Assembly: GCF_013369485.1 (NCBI RefSeq)
Contig: NZ_JABWEB010000006.1
Coordinates: forward strand, 62,001-126,000
Origin: Massilia sp. BJB1822
GTDB taxonomy: Bacteria > Pseudomonadota > Gammaproteobacteria > Burkholderiales > Burkholderiaceae_D
Direction: 5' to 3'
Length of the DNA stretch: 64,000 nucleotides
The position numbers were made by a program, and so were the translations under genes. Below the pieces are notes generated by a model, which saw nothing but the letters and a program-made list of their open reading frames with translations, was not told the origin of the DNA and made no database searches. How positions within the stretch are numbered: position 1 is the stretch's first letter; every line of letters starts with the position of its first letter. Of the stretch, positions 26,433 through 36,246 are shown one piece after another.

Positions 26433-27311
26433 ATGCAAGAGCACTCTAGTAGCGTCAGGAATGACGCTAAACCCCATCGCTCCTTATTCGAGCGCCTCAC
26501 CGCCCTGATTTCCCCCGAGCCCGAGAACCGTTCGGAACTGCTCGAAGTCCTGCATGACGCCCACGAACGCAACCTGATCGACGCCGACGCCCTGTCGATG
26601 ATCGAAGGCGTGTTCCAGGTATCGGACTTGTCGGCGCGTGACATCATGATTCCACGTTCGCAGATGGACGTGATCGATATCTCCAAGCCCATCGAGGAAT
26701 GGCTGCCGCTGGTGCTGGAAACGGCCCACTCGCGCTTCCCCGCCATCGAGGGCGAGCGCGACAAGGTGGTCGGCATCCTGCTGGCCAAGGACTTGCTGCG
26801 CTACTACGCCGAAGAATCCTTCGACGTGCGCGATATGCTGCGTCCGGCCATCTTCATTCCGGAATCGAAGCGCCTGAATGTGCTGCTGCGCGATTTCCGC
26901 GCCAACCACAATCATATGGCCATCGTGGTCGATGAATACAGCGGCGTGGCCGGCCTGATCACCATCGAGGACGTGCTGGAACAGATCGTCGGCGACATCG
27001 AGGACGAGTACGATTTCGACGAGGAAGAGGACAATATCCTCTCGATCAAGGAGGGCCAGCTCGGCCCGCGCTGGCGCGTCAAGGCGCTGACCGAGATCGG
27101 CCAGTTCAACGAGGAACTCGACACCGGCCTGTCGGACGAAGACGTCGACACCATCGGCGGCCTGGTGTCCAAGCACCTGGCGCGCATGCCGCACAAGGGC
27201 GATGTCTTCGATATCGAGAACCTGCGCTTTGAAGTGCTGCGCGCCGACGCCCGCCAGATCCACGTCCTGACTGTGGAAAAACTGCCGCCCGCCATGGACG
27301 AGCAAGACTGA
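26433..27311 (+). CDS. corC: CorC/HlyC family CBS-domain protein (YbeX)
   Basis: A 292-residue cytoplasmic protein with paired CBS domains (about 65-185: MIPRSQMDVIDI, FPAIEGERDKVVGILLAKDLL, IVVDEYSGVAGLITIEDVLEQIVGDIEDEYD) and a C-terminal CorC/HlyC domain. Linked to magnesium and cobalt efflux and to ribosome function in the YbeX context. The start at 26433 (MQEHSSS) is preferred over an upstream frame extension. The TGA overlaps the ATG of lnt. Confidence 0.93.
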   Translation: MQEHSSSVRNDAKPHRSLFERLTALISPEPENRSELLEVLHDAHERNLIDADALSMIEGVFQVSDLSARDIMIPRSQMDVIDISKPIEEWLPLVLETAHSRFPAIEGERDKVVGILLAKDLLRYYAEESFDVRDMLRPAIFIPESKRLNVLLRDFRANHNHMAIVVDEYSGVAGLITIEDVLEQIVGDIEDEYDFDEEEDNILSIKEGQLGPRWRVKALTEIGQFNEELDTGLSDEDVDTIGGLVSKHLARMPHKGDVFDIENLRFEVLRADARQIHVLTVEKLPPAMDEQD

Positions 27312-28876
27312 TGCGCTGGCGCCGCGCCCGCCCCGACGATCCCACCCGCCCACAGCGCAGCACCCAAGGCCGCATGCTCATCGCCGCCGTGGCCGGCGCG
27401 GCGGGCGTGCTGTCCTTCGCGCCGCTGGGCTGGTGGCCGCTGCAAATTCTCAGCCTGGCCATCCTGTTCTACCAGGTGCTGCGCGCCGCCTCGGTGAAAG
27501 CCAGCGCCTGGATCGGCTGGGCCTTCGGCTTCGGCTGGTGCCTGGCCGGCGTGCACTGGCTGTACATCGTCCTGAACCGCTTCAACAATCTGTCGGCGCC
27601 CATCGCGGCCATCGCCATCGTGCTGCTGTCCCTGTTCATGGGCGGCTACACGGCGCTGGCCATGGGCGGCGCGGCCTGGCTGCGCAAGCGCTGGGCCATG
27701 CCGCTGCCGGCCGCCAATCTTCTGGTGCTGCCGGCCGCTTGGGCCATCGGCGAATGGCTGCGCGGCTGGGTCTTCACCGGCTTCCCCTGGGCCACGGCCG
27801 GCTATGCCCACAATATCTCGCCGCTGGCCGGCTATGCACCCCTGCTGGGCGTGTATGGCCTGAGCTGGCTGGCTGCCCTGACGGCGGGCGCCCTGCTGCT
27901 GGCCATGCACAAGAGCCGCTGGATCGCGCTCGGCCTGGCCGCCACCACCTGGCTGGCCGGCTTCGCGCTGCAATCGCTGGCCTGGACCCACGCCGCGGGC
28001 CGCCCGATCAGCGTGCGCCTGGTGCAGGGCAATATCGCGCTGGAGCGCAAATTCGATCCGGCCCAGCTGGAACAGACCCTGCGCAGCTACTACCGCAGCG
28101 TGACGGCGGCGCCGGCCGACCTGATCGCCACGCCGGAAACGGCAGTGCCGCTGTTCCAGCACCAGCTGCCGACCGGCTATCTGGACGCCTTCGGCCAGTT
28201 CGCGCGCAAGAGCGGCAGCCATGTGGTGCTCGGCATCCCTGTGATGGACAGCCCGACCAATTACTCGAACAGCGTGCTGGGACTGGCGCCCGCGCTGGGC
28301 GGCGCGCCCTACCGCTACAACAAGCACCATCTGGTGCCCTTCGGCGAATTCATTCCGCTCGGCTTCCGCTGGTTCACCGACATGATGCAGATTCCGCTCA
28401 GCGAGCAGACCGGCGGCCAGCTGCTGCAGCCGGCCTTCGCCGTCAAGGACCAGCGCGTGCTGCCGAATATCTGCTACGAGAACGCCTTCGGCGAGGAGAT
28501 CGCCCAGCAACTGAACGACGCGCCGCAGCCGGCCACCCTGCTGCTGAACGTGTCGGAGCTGGGCTGGTACGGCCAGTCGGTGGCGATTCCCCAGCATTTG
28601 CAGATCTCGCAGATGCGCAGCCTGGAGACGGGCCGCCCCATGCTGAGCGCCACCAATACCGGCGCCACCGTGGTGATCGACAGCCGCGGCCAGGTCACGC
28701 ACGCCCTGCCCTATTACGAGGCAGGAGTGCTGAGCGCCACAGTGCAGGGCATGAGCGGCAGCACGCCGTATATCCGCCTGCAGAACCGCCTGTTCCTGGG
28801 ACTGGCCGCCCTGGCCGTCGCCGCGGCCTGGCTATGGTCGCGCCAAAGCGCCAAAAAGCGGCTTAAAAGCGCCTGA
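27311..28876 (+). CDS. lnt: Apolipoprotein N-acyltransferase Lnt
   Basis: Inner-membrane enzyme that adds the third acyl chain to lipoproteins. The 521-residue protein has about six N-terminal transmembrane helices and a periplasmic nitrilase-like domain with catalytic Glu in ATPETAVP, Lys in YNKHHLVPFGEF, and Cys in PNICYENAFG. It overlaps corC (TGATG), so they are coupled. Confidence 0.96.
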   Translation: MRWRRARPDDPTRPQRSTQGRMLIAAVAGAAGVLSFAPLGWWPLQILSLAILFYQVLRAASVKASAWIGWAFGFGWCLAGVHWLYIVLNRFNNLSAPIAAIAIVLLSLFMGGYTALAMGGAAWLRKRWAMPLPAANLLVLPAAWAIGEWLRGWVFTGFPWATAGYAHNISPLAGYAPLLGVYGLSWLAALTAGALLLAMHKSRWIALGLAATTWLAGFALQSLAWTHAAGRPISVRLVQGNIALERKFDPAQLEQTLRSYYRSVTAAPADLIATPETAVPLFQHQLPTGYLDAFGQFARKSGSHVVLGIPVMDSPTNYSNSVLGLAPALGGAPYRYNKHHLVPFGEFIPLGFRWFTDMMQIPLSEQTGGQLLQPAFAVKDQRVLPNICYENAFGEEIAQQLNDAPQPATLLLNVSELGWYGQSVAIPQHLQISQMRSLETGRPMLSATNTGATVVIDSRGQVTHALPYYEAGVLSATVQGMSGSTPYIRLQNRLFLGLAALAVAAAWLWSRQSAKKRLKSA

Positions 28877-28991
28877 AAATGCGGCCAATAGGGGCTGATC
28901 TCTACAGCCCCGCCGCAAAACCCGCTAAAATGATTCGCTTTAGCGAACCGATAACGCTCACGCGCGCCCCGCGCGTCACCGACACACTACG

Positions 28992-29903
28992 ATGCTGACA
29001 TTTCAACAAATTATCCTGACCCTGCAATCCTATTGGGACAAGCAGGGTTGCGCCCTGCTCCAGCCTTACGATATGGAAGTCGGCGCCGGCACCTTCCACA
29101 CCGGGACCTTCCTGCGCGCGATCGGCCCCGAGCCTTGGCGCGCCGCCTATGTCCAGCCTTCGCGCCGTCCCAAGGATGGCCGCTACGGCGAGAACCCGAA
29201 CCGCCTGCAGCACTATTACCAGTACCAGGTGGTGCTGAAGCCGGCGCCGGAAAACATCCTCGACCTGTATCTGGGTTCGCTGCAAGCGCTCGGCCTGGAC
29301 CTGAAGCAGAACGATGTGCGCTTCGTCGAAGACGACTGGGAAAGCCCGACCCTGGGCGCCTGGGGCCTGGGTTGGGAAGTCTGGCTGAACGGCATGGAAG
29401 TGACCCAGTTTACCTACTTCCAGCAAGTGGGCGGCCTCGATTGCAAGCCGGTGCTGGGCGAGATCACCTACGGCATCGAGCGCCTGGCCATGTATCTGCA
29501 GGGCGTGGAAAACGTCTACGACCTGGTATGGACCGAGTGGGAAGAGAACGGCGTGAAGAAAAAGCTGAGCTACGGCGACGTCTTCCACCAGAACGAGGTG
29601 GAGCAGTCCACCTACAACTTCGAGCACGCCAACACCGAGCTGTTGTTCGCCCAATTCGCCAACCACGAATCCGAAGCCAAGCGCCTGATCGAGCTGCAAC
29701 TGACCCTGCCGGCCTACGAGCAGATCATGAAAGCCTCGCACAGCTTCAATATGCTGGACGCGCGCGGTGCCATTTCCGTGACCGAGCGCGCCGCCTACAT
29801 CGGCCGCGTGCGCACGCTGTCGCGCCTGGTGGCGCAAGCCTATTACGATTCCCGCGAACGCCTCGGCTTCCCGATGCTGGGAACCGCCCCAACCGCCGCG
29901 TAA
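28992..29903 (+). CDS. glyQ: Glycyl-tRNA synthetase alpha subunit
   Basis: Catalytic subunit of the bacterial alpha2beta2 glycyl-tRNA synthetase. At 303 residues it has the usual size, starting [20 protein letters not shown], with [13 protein letters not shown] and the [11 protein letters not shown] motif. It is 13 bases before glyS. The 115-base spacer after lnt contains a CGCTAAA/TTTAGCG inverted repeat but no certain promoter. Confidence 0.97.
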   Translation: MLTFQQIILTLQSYWDKQGCALLQPYDMEVGAGTFHTGTFLRAIGPEPWRAAYVQPSRRPKDGRYGENPNRLQHYYQYQVVLKPAPENILDLYLGSLQALGLDLKQNDVRFVEDDWESPTLGAWGLGWEVWLNGMEVTQFTYFQQVGGLDCKPVLGEITYGIERLAMYLQGVENVYDLVWTEWEENGVKKKLSYGDVFHQNEVEQSTYNFEHANTELLFAQFANHESEAKRLIELQLTLPAYEQIMKASHSFNMLDARGAISVTERAAYIGRVRTLSRLVAQAYYDSRERLGFPMLGTAPTAA

Positions 29904-29916
29904 AAGAATACCGAAC

Positions 29917-32025
29917 ATGAATCAGACACTGTTAATCGAACTGCTGACCGAAGAACTGCCGCCGAAAGCCCTGTCCAAACTGGGCGCGGCCTTTGCCGCC
30001 GGCATCGTCAATGGCCTGAAATCGCGCGACTTCCTGGAAGCCGACAGCGTAGCCACCACCTATGCCACGCCGCGCCGCCTGGCCGTGGCCATCACCAAGG
30101 TGCGCACCACCTCGCCGGATAAATCCATCCGCGAAAAAGTGCTGCCGGTGAGCGTGGCGCTGGACGCCGAAGGCAAGCCGACCGCGCCGCTGGCCAAGAA
30201 GCTGGCCGCGCTGGGCTTCCCCGACCTGCAAGTGGCGGACCTGGAACGCGCCCAGGACGGCAAGGCCGAATCCTTCTTCTACACCTACACCGCAGCCGGT
30301 TCGGCCTTGCAAGGCGGCCTGCAGGCGGCGCTGGAAGACAGCGTGGCCAAGCTGCCGATCCCGAAAGTGATGAGCTACCAGCGTCCGGACGGCGCCACCG
30401 TGCAGTTCGTGCGCCCGGTGCACAGCCTGATCGCCCTGCATGGCGCGGCCGTGCTGCCCCTGACTCTCCTGGGCCTGACCGCGTCCAACGTGACCGAAGG
30501 CCACCGCTTCCTGACCGCACCGGGCCAGCGCGCCGTGAGCGTGGCCGATGCCGACTCCTATGCCGCCACCCTGGTGGAAAAAGCCAAGGTCGTGCCGGGC
30601 TTCGAAGAGCGCAAGGAAAAGATCCGCGCTTCGCTGCTGGAGAAAGCCGGCGCCGACCAGGTGCTGATGCCGGAAGCCCTGCTGGACGAGGTGGCCTCGC
30701 TGGTGGAATGGCCGGTGGTCTACGAATGCCATTTCGAGGAAGAGTTCCTGGCCGTGCCGCAGGAATGCCTGATCCTCACCATGCAGACCAACCAGAAATA
30801 CTTCGCGCTGACCGATGCCGCGGGCAAGCTGCGTTCGCGCTTCCTGATCGTCTCGAACATCGCCACCGCCACCCCGGAAGCCATCATCGGCGGCAATGAG
30901 CGCGTGGTGCGTCCGCGCCTGTCCGACGCCAAGTTCTTCTTCGAGCAGGACAAGAAGAAGACCCTGGAATCGCGCATGCCGCTGCTGAAAAATGTGGTCT
31001 ACCACAACAAGCTGGGTACCCAGGCCGAACGCAGCGATCGCGTCACCGCGCTGGCTGGCGCCATCGCCGCCAAGCTGGGCGCCGACGTGGCCCTGGCCGA
31101 ACGCGGCGCGCGCCTGTCCAAGGCCGACCTGCTGACCGATATGGTGGGCGAGTTCCCCGAGCTGCAAGGCATCATGGGCACTTACTACGCGCGCCACGAC
31201 GGCGAGCACGAGGAAGTGGCCCTGGCCGCCTCCGAGCACTACCAGCCGCGCTTTGCCGGCGACAGCCTGCCCGCCACCAACACCGGCACCGCCGTGGCCC
31301 TGGCCGACAAGCTGGAAACCCTGGTCGGCATCTGGGCCATCGGCCTGCAGCCGACCGGCGACAAGGATCCGTTCGCGCTGCGCCGCCACGCCCTGGGCGT
31401 GCTGCGCATGCTGATCGAGAAGCGCCTGCCGCTGTCGATTTCCGGCCTGCTGGCCGACGCGGTCAAGCAGTTCGCCGGCGTCGCCAACTTCAAAGACCCG
31501 AGCAGCGAAGTCGCCGCCTTCATGCTGGATCGCCTGCGCGGCATCCTGCGCGAGCGCGGCTTCACGCCGAACGAGATCGAAGCCGTGGTGGCGCAGAATC
31601 CGGACCGCCTGGACGATATCGTGCAGCGCCTGGAAGCGGTGCAAGCCTTCGCCGCCCTGCCGGAAAGCGCCTCGCTGGCCGCCGCCAACAAGCGCATCAC
31701 CAATATCCTGAAGAAGAACGAGGAAGCCCTGAGCCAGGTGGCCGCCGGCGGCGTCAACGCCGCCCTGCTGCAGGACGAGGCCGAGAAGAAGCTGGCCGCC
31801 TCAGTGGCGCGCGTGCAGCCCGAAGTCGACGCTGCCTTCAGCCGCGGCGATTTCACCGGCACGCTGAAAACCCTGGCCCAGCTGCGCGACGACGTCGACG
31901 CCTTCTTCAACGACGTGATGGTGATGGCCGAGGATGTCGCCCTGCGCAACAACCGTCTGGCCCTGCTGTCTTCGCTGCACGGCATGATGAACCGCGTGGC
32001 CGACATTTCCAAGCTGGCGGCTTAA
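29917..32025 (+). CDS. glyS: Glycyl-tRNA synthetase beta subunit
   Basis: Tetramerisation and tRNA-binding subunit, 702 residues, normal length. It begins [19 protein letters not shown] and has the family blocks [28 protein letters not shown], and a C-terminal anticodon-binding helix bundle. It follows glyQ in an operon and is followed by gmhB after 13 bases. Confidence 0.97.
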   Translation: MNQTLLIELLTEELPPKALSKLGAAFAAGIVNGLKSRDFLEADSVATTYATPRRLAVAITKVRTTSPDKSIREKVLPVSVALDAEGKPTAPLAKKLAALGFPDLQVADLERAQDGKAESFFYTYTAAGSALQGGLQAALEDSVAKLPIPKVMSYQRPDGATVQFVRPVHSLIALHGAAVLPLTLLGLTASNVTEGHRFLTAPGQRAVSVADADSYAATLVEKAKVVPGFEERKEKIRASLLEKAGADQVLMPEALLDEVASLVEWPVVYECHFEEEFLAVPQECLILTMQTNQKYFALTDAAGKLRSRFLIVSNIATATPEAIIGGNERVVRPRLSDAKFFFEQDKKKTLESRMPLLKNVVYHNKLGTQAERSDRVTALAGAIAAKLGADVALAERGARLSKADLLTDMVGEFPELQGIMGTYYARHDGEHEEVALAASEHYQPRFAGDSLPATNTGTAVALADKLETLVGIWAIGLQPTGDKDPFALRRHALGVLRMLIEKRLPLSISGLLADAVKQFAGVANFKDPSSEVAAFMLDRLRGILRERGFTPNEIEAVVAQNPDRLDDIVQRLEAVQAFAALPESASLAAANKRITNILKKNEEALSQVAAGGVNAALLQDEAEKKLAASVARVQPEVDAAFSRGDFTGTLKTLAQLRDDVDAFFNDVMVMAEDVALRNNRLALLSSLHGMMNRVADISKLAA

Positions 32026-32038
32026 GGTGGGACAGAGC

Positions 32039-32608
32039 ATGGGGCAAATGAAGCTCATCATCCTGGATCGGGACGGCGTGATCAACCACGATTCGCCCGA
32101 CTTCATCAAGTCGCCCGCCGAATGGATACCGATTCCCGGCTCGCTGGAAGCGATCGCCCGTCTGAACCAGGCCGGCTATCGCGTGGTGATCGCCTCCAAC
32201 CAGTCGGGCATTGCGCGCGAGTTCTTCGATATCTCCGTGCTCAACGCCATCCACCAGAAGATGCACACGCTGGCGCAGCAGGTGGGCGCCGACATCGACG
32301 CCATCTTCTTCTGCCCGCACGCCTCGGCCGATAACTGCGACTGCCGCAAGCCCAAGCCCGGCATGTTCGCGGAAATCTCCAAGCGCTATCAGGTCAGCCT
32401 GAAAGGCGTGCCGACCGTGGGCGATTCGCTGCGCGACCTGCAGGCCGGCTTCATCAGCGGCTGCACGCCCTTCCTGGTCTTGACCGGCAAGGGCGAAAAA
32501 ACTCATGCCACGGGCGGCCTGCCGCCCGGTACAATGGTCTTCCCGGACCTGGCCGCGATGGTGACGCATCTGTTGAAAGCGCCCGCCGCCCAGCCAGCCG
32601 CCAACTGA
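32039..32608 (+). CDS. gmhB: D-glycero-beta-D-manno-heptose-1,7-bisphosphate 7-phosphatase
   Basis: HAD-family phosphatase in ADP-heptose synthesis for LPS inner core. The 189-residue protein has motif I ILDRDGVIN, motif II ASNQSGIARE, the zinc-site Cys cluster (CPHASADNCDCRKPKPGM) and motif IV VGDSLRDL. ATG 32039 has AAGGTGG at 8 bp; ATG 32048 (MKLIILDRDG) is an alternative. It sits in an operon with glyQS and plsC, and supports waaC in the envelope block. Confidence 0.9.
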   Translation: MGQMKLIILDRDGVINHDSPDFIKSPAEWIPIPGSLEAIARLNQAGYRVVIASNQSGIAREFFDISVLNAIHQKMHTLAQQVGADIDAIFFCPHASADNCDCRKPKPGMFAEISKRYQVSLKGVPTVGDSLRDLQAGFISGCTPFLVLTGKGEKTHATGGLPPGTMVFPDLAAMVTHLLKAPAAQPAAN

Positions 32609-32627
32609 ATTCGAATGGAGTACCGCA

Positions 32628-33368
32628 TTGCGTAAAGCTGTCTTGTTCCTGCGTTCCCTGCTGTTCATGGTCCTGATGGGCATTGCCACCGTCATCTGGT
32701 CCGCGGTCTGCATGCTGGTGGCCCCGCTGCCTTACAACAAGCGCTATTACGTGACCTCGCGCTGGAATGTGTTCATCGTCTGGTGCGCCAAAACCATCTG
32801 CGGCATCGAATACGAATTCAAGGGCTACGAGAATTTTCCCGACAGCCCGGCCATCATCCTGTCCAAGCACCAGTCGGCGTGGGAGACCATCTTCCTGCTG
32901 GCGAATCTGCCGCGCCCCCTAGTGTTCGTGTTCAAGAAAGAGATCCTGTACATTCCCTTCTTCGGCTGGGGCATCGCGCTGCTGCGCATGATCCCGATCG
33001 ACCGCAAGCAGGGCAAGAACGCATTTAAATCCGTGGTCGCCCATGGCAAACGCCGCCTGAAAGACGGCCAATGGATTATCATGTTCCCCGAAGGGACCCG
33101 CATCCCGGTCGGCAAAGCTGGCAAGTACAAGAGCGGCGGCACCCGCCTCGCCATCGAGACCGGCGCGCCGGTCGTGCCGATCGCGCTGAACTCCGGCGAA
33201 TGCTGGCCGAAAAACTCCTTCATCAAGTATCCCGGCAAGATCACGGTTTCAGTCGGCAAGCCTATCGCTTCCGATGGCCATACGCCAGACAGTTTGATGG
33301 AACAGGTGGAACAGTGGATAGAATCAGAAATGCGCGTCATTTCGCCCCACGCCTACAACGCTGGCTAG
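32628..33368 (+). CDS. plsC: 1-acyl-sn-glycerol-3-phosphate acyltransferase (PlsC)
   Basis: Membrane acyltransferase making phosphatidic acid. The 246-residue protein has an N-terminal membrane helix, the acceptor motif KHQSAWE (His81...Glu86, where most relatives have HX4D), and FPEGTRIPVG. It starts at TTG 32628 with GGAG upstream. Its 3' end probably overlaps the next gene. Confidence 0.9.
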   Translation: MRKAVLFLRSLLFMVLMGIATVIWSAVCMLVAPLPYNKRYYVTSRWNVFIVWCAKTICGIEYEFKGYENFPDSPAIILSKHQSAWETIFLLANLPRPLVFVFKKEILYIPFFGWGIALLRMIPIDRKQGKNAFKSVVAHGKRRLKDGQWIIMFPEGTRIPVGKAGKYKSGGTRLAIETGAPVVPIALNSGECWPKNSFIKYPGKITVSVGKPIASDGHTPDSLMEQVEQWIESEMRVISPHAYNAG

Positions 33369-34375
33369 ACAAGCAAGCCAGCGCACAGCAGACGACGGGG
33401 GCCGCGAGCAGGGATCAGTTCGACCTGTTTGCCTCCGGCGTGGCTGCGCCGGATATGGCGTCCGGCAGCAATGCCACATCGGGCGCGGCCGAAACCCAGG
33501 CCGCCGCCGCTTTATCCCAGACCGTTGTTCCCACTCCCGCTTTCAGCGCCCCCTTCCCCGTTCCCGCTCCCGCCACCGTGAATTTGCTGCGCCCTCCCGT
33601 TCCGCTGCGCCGCCCCGATCCTGCGCCGCCCGCGCCCGATGTGCAGGCGCGGCGCCAGCTGCTGGTGGGCGAATTCATCCTCGAATATGTGCTGCGCCGC
33701 TCCACCCGCCGCTCGATCGGCTTCATGATCGACGACGAGGGATTGCGCGTGACGGCGCCCAAGCGCTGCACCCTGGCCGAAATCGATAACGCCATTCGCG
33801 CCAAGCAGCACTGGATTCTGTCCAAGCTCGACGAACGCCGCCAGCGCCGCGCCGCGCGCCTGGAAAAGCCGCCCATAGAATGGATCGATGGCGCCGTGCT
33901 GCCCTACCTGGGCAGCGAGATCACGCTGCGCCTGTACACGGCGGCGCGCAACCGCAGCGACTTCAATCCGGTCACGCGCGAGCTGTCGATGGGGCTGGTG
34001 CAGGGCGCGACCGAACATCTGCTGAAAGAGCGGGTCAAGGCCTGGATGAAGCGCGAGGCGGAACTGCTGTTCGAGCAGCGCCTCGACCTGTATGCGGCGC
34101 GCCTGGGCGTGCGCTACGCGGCGTTTTCATTGACCTCGGCCGGCACGCGCTGGGGTTCCTGCACGGCGCAGCGCGTAATCCGCCTGAACTGGAAGCTGGT
34201 GCATTTCTCGCTGCCGCTGATCGACTATGTGGTGGCGCACGAACTGGCCCACATCCTGGAAATGAACCACAGCCCACGCTTCTGGGCCGCGGTGGAAAGC
34301 ATCTATCCGCGCTACGCGGAGGCCAAGGAACTGCTGCGCAAGCGCGCCCAGGAACTGCCGGTGCTGTTCTCCTGA
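33314..34375 (+). CDS. YgjP-like zinc metallopeptidase (DUF45/M48-related)
   Basis: A soluble protein with a C-terminal zinc domain: VVAHELAHILEMNHSPRFW holds the HExxH-like HELAH and a third ligand. Upstream of it lies a Pro/Ala-rich variable N-terminus (about 20-110). A GTG at 33314, within plsC and preceded by GGTGGA, is the most likely start (353 residues); the ATG at 33455 is an alternative. YgjP homologues have been linked to nucleotide pyrophosphatase activity, but protease-like function is equally reported; role open. Confidence 0.82.
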   Translation: MDRIRNARHFAPRLQRWLDKQASAQQTTGAASRDQFDLFASGVAAPDMASGSNATSGAAETQAAAALSQTVVPTPAFSAPFPVPAPATVNLLRPPVPLRRPDPAPPAPDVQARRQLLVGEFILEYVLRRSTRRSIGFMIDDEGLRVTAPKRCTLAEIDNAIRAKQHWILSKLDERRQRRAARLEKPPIEWIDGAVLPYLGSEITLRLYTAARNRSDFNPVTRELSMGLVQGATEHLLKERVKAWMKREAELLFEQRLDLYAARLGVRYAAFSLTSAGTRWGSCTAQRVIRLNWKLVHFSLPLIDYVVAHELAHILEMNHSPRFWAAVESIYPRYAEAKELLRKRAQELPVLFS

Positions 34376-34390
34376 GCGCGCCGACCGCTC

Positions 34391-36193
34391 TTACTTGTCC
34401 AGCAGCCGCACGTCGGCGATCTCGAACTGGTAATCGCCCGGCACGGGTCCGGCATTAAAGGCGATCATGGTCAGCAAGCGCGCATCGATGCCCTTGAAGT
34501 CGGCCAGGTTCATGCTCACCTCCTGCCATTCGGCCGCCGCCGTGAAGCCGCGGTTGACCGGAATCTGCACGCCCTCGGCCAGCAGCGACACGCCGTAGCT
34601 CTTGCCGTCGCCGCGCACGCGGAAACGCAGCACCTTGGCCGCGCTCAGATTGGCCGCCTGCCCGGGCTGGGCACCGGTCATGAAGGCCAGTCCGGCCCAG
34701 GGATAAGCGAAGCCCGGCACCACGCTGGCGTTGACGCGCACCGCATCGCCTTCCTGATGCTGCAGCTGCACGCGCGATTTCCCGCCCAGGAAGCGGTCGG
34801 TCGACGGCATCCAGCCGGCGCCGAAAGGACTGGCCAGCTTGTCCTTGCCGAACAGGCTGATACGGCCGTCAGCCGGCAGGGCCACCGCCTCGCCGCCCAC
34901 CTTGCCGCTCGCTTCCAGCGCCACCTTCTCCTGCTGCGCCTTGCGCAGGGCCGACGCCGGCGCGCCATCCTTCCACACCTCGACGATGCGGCGCGTGGCC
35001 TGGATATCCCGGGTCGGATCGCCCTCCACCAGCAGCAGATCGGCCTTATAGCCATTGGCGATGCGGCCGCGCTGCGGCAGGCGGAAAGCCTGAGCCGGAA
35101 CCGATGTCGCCGCCGCCAGCGCCGCCTGCGGCGTCAAGCCGGCCTGCACCAGCGCGTGCAATTCATGGTGCAGGCTGACGCCATACTGGGTACCGGTATT
35201 GCCCGCGTCGGTACCGGCCAGCAGCGGCACACCGGCCCTGTACAGCGCCGCCGTCACGGCCTTGGGTGCCGTCATCTCGTCCGGCTTGGGCGTCTTGCCG
35301 TAAGTGCCTTGCAGCGCTAGCAGCTGCTCCTTCTTCAGCAAGGCGGTCAGGCTGGCGTCGGCCAGCACATCGTCCTCACGCAGGCCGGCGATGCTTTCCA
35401 GCACGCTGAAAGTGGGCACGATGAAAGCCTTGCGCTCGCGCGCCAGCCGGACGAAAGCTTCCAGATCGGCCGCCGCGATGGCCGCGCCGTCGAACAGGTG
35501 GACCAGGCCATCGGCGCCCGCCTCCAGCGCGGCGCGCGCATCGTCCAGATTGCCGATGTGGACCACGGCCAGCTTGCCGCGCCGGTGCGCCGCCTCGATC
35601 AGCGCCTTCACGGTAGGCAGGTCCAGGCTGGGGATCTTGCGCGTGGCGCTGCCCGGCTCCATCACGATCTTGATGAAGTAAGAACCTTCCGCCAGACGCG
35701 CATCGACCCAGGCTTGCGCCTCCTCCGGCTTGGTCAGGGTAGGGATCGGCATGCCGTACTCCGTGCCATGGCCGCCCGGCACGGTCGCCAGGGTGCCGGC
35801 CGAGAACAGGTCGGCTTGCCCCTGGTTCTCGCCTTTCGCCATGCGCTCGCTCACTTCGCGCATCAGCGGCACGGCGGTAAACATATCCACCTGGGTGGTC
35901 ACGCCAAACAGCAGCGGCAGATCAAGATGGCGGTAAGCGTGGACATGGGAATCGATCAGGCCGGGCAGCAAGGTGCGGCCCTTGCCCTCCACCACCTTGG
36001 CGGCGGCAGGCGGCTTGCCTTTGAAGTCCGCATCGCGGATTTTGCCATCCTCCAGCAGCACCGAGCGGCGCGCGTGCACGCGTTCGCCATCGAATACGCG
36101 CACATCGCGAATCAGCCAAGTATCGGCCAGCGCCGGCCACGCCGCCGCCAGTCCCGCCGCCAGCAATGCCATCCTGATCTTCTGAATTGCCAT
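34391..36193 (-). CDS. Secreted amidohydrolase fused to a CIA30-like domain
   Basis: A 600-residue exported enzyme: signal peptide (1-23, ending ALA), an amidohydrolase domain (about 25-430) with IDSHVHAYRHLD, VVHIGNLDDA, LAGTDAGNTGTQYG and GYKADLLLVEGDP, and a C-terminal domain (about 445-600) resembling CIA30/NAD(P)-independent beta-sandwich (FRVRGDGKSYGVSLLAEG, WQEVSMNLADFKGID). Metal ligands appear intact. Substrate unknown; imidazolonepropionase-like enzymes are the nearest class. Runs toward ygjP convergently. Confidence 0.82.
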   Translation of the reverse strand: MAIQKIRMALLAAGLAAAWPALADTWLIRDVRVFDGERVHARRSVLLEDGKIRDADFKGKPPAAAKVVEGKGRTLLPGLIDSHVHAYRHLDLPLLFGVTTQVDMFTAVPLMREVSERMAKGENQGQADLFSAGTLATVPGGHGTEYGMPIPTLTKPEEAQAWVDARLAEGSYFIKIVMEPGSATRKIPSLDLPTVKALIEAAHRRGKLAVVHIGNLDDARAALEAGADGLVHLFDGAAIAAADLEAFVRLARERKAFIVPTFSVLESIAGLREDDVLADASLTALLKKEQLLALQGTYGKTPKPDEMTAPKAVTAALYRAGVPLLAGTDAGNTGTQYGVSLHHELHALVQAGLTPQAALAAATSVPAQAFRLPQRGRIANGYKADLLLVEGDPTRDIQATRRIVEVWKDGAPASALRKAQQEKVALEASGKVGGEAVALPADGRISLFGKDKLASPFGAGWMPSTDRFLGGKSRVQLQHQEGDAVRVNASVVPGFAYPWAGLAFMTGAQPGQAANLSAAKVLRFRVRGDGKSYGVSLLAEGVQIPVNRGFTAAAEWQEVSMNLADFKGIDARLLTMIAFNAGPVPGDYQFEIADVRLLDK

Positions 36194-36246
36194 GTCCCCT
36201 CCATTAAAAATTCAATAATAGAGCAAGAACAGAAATACCGCTGGGC

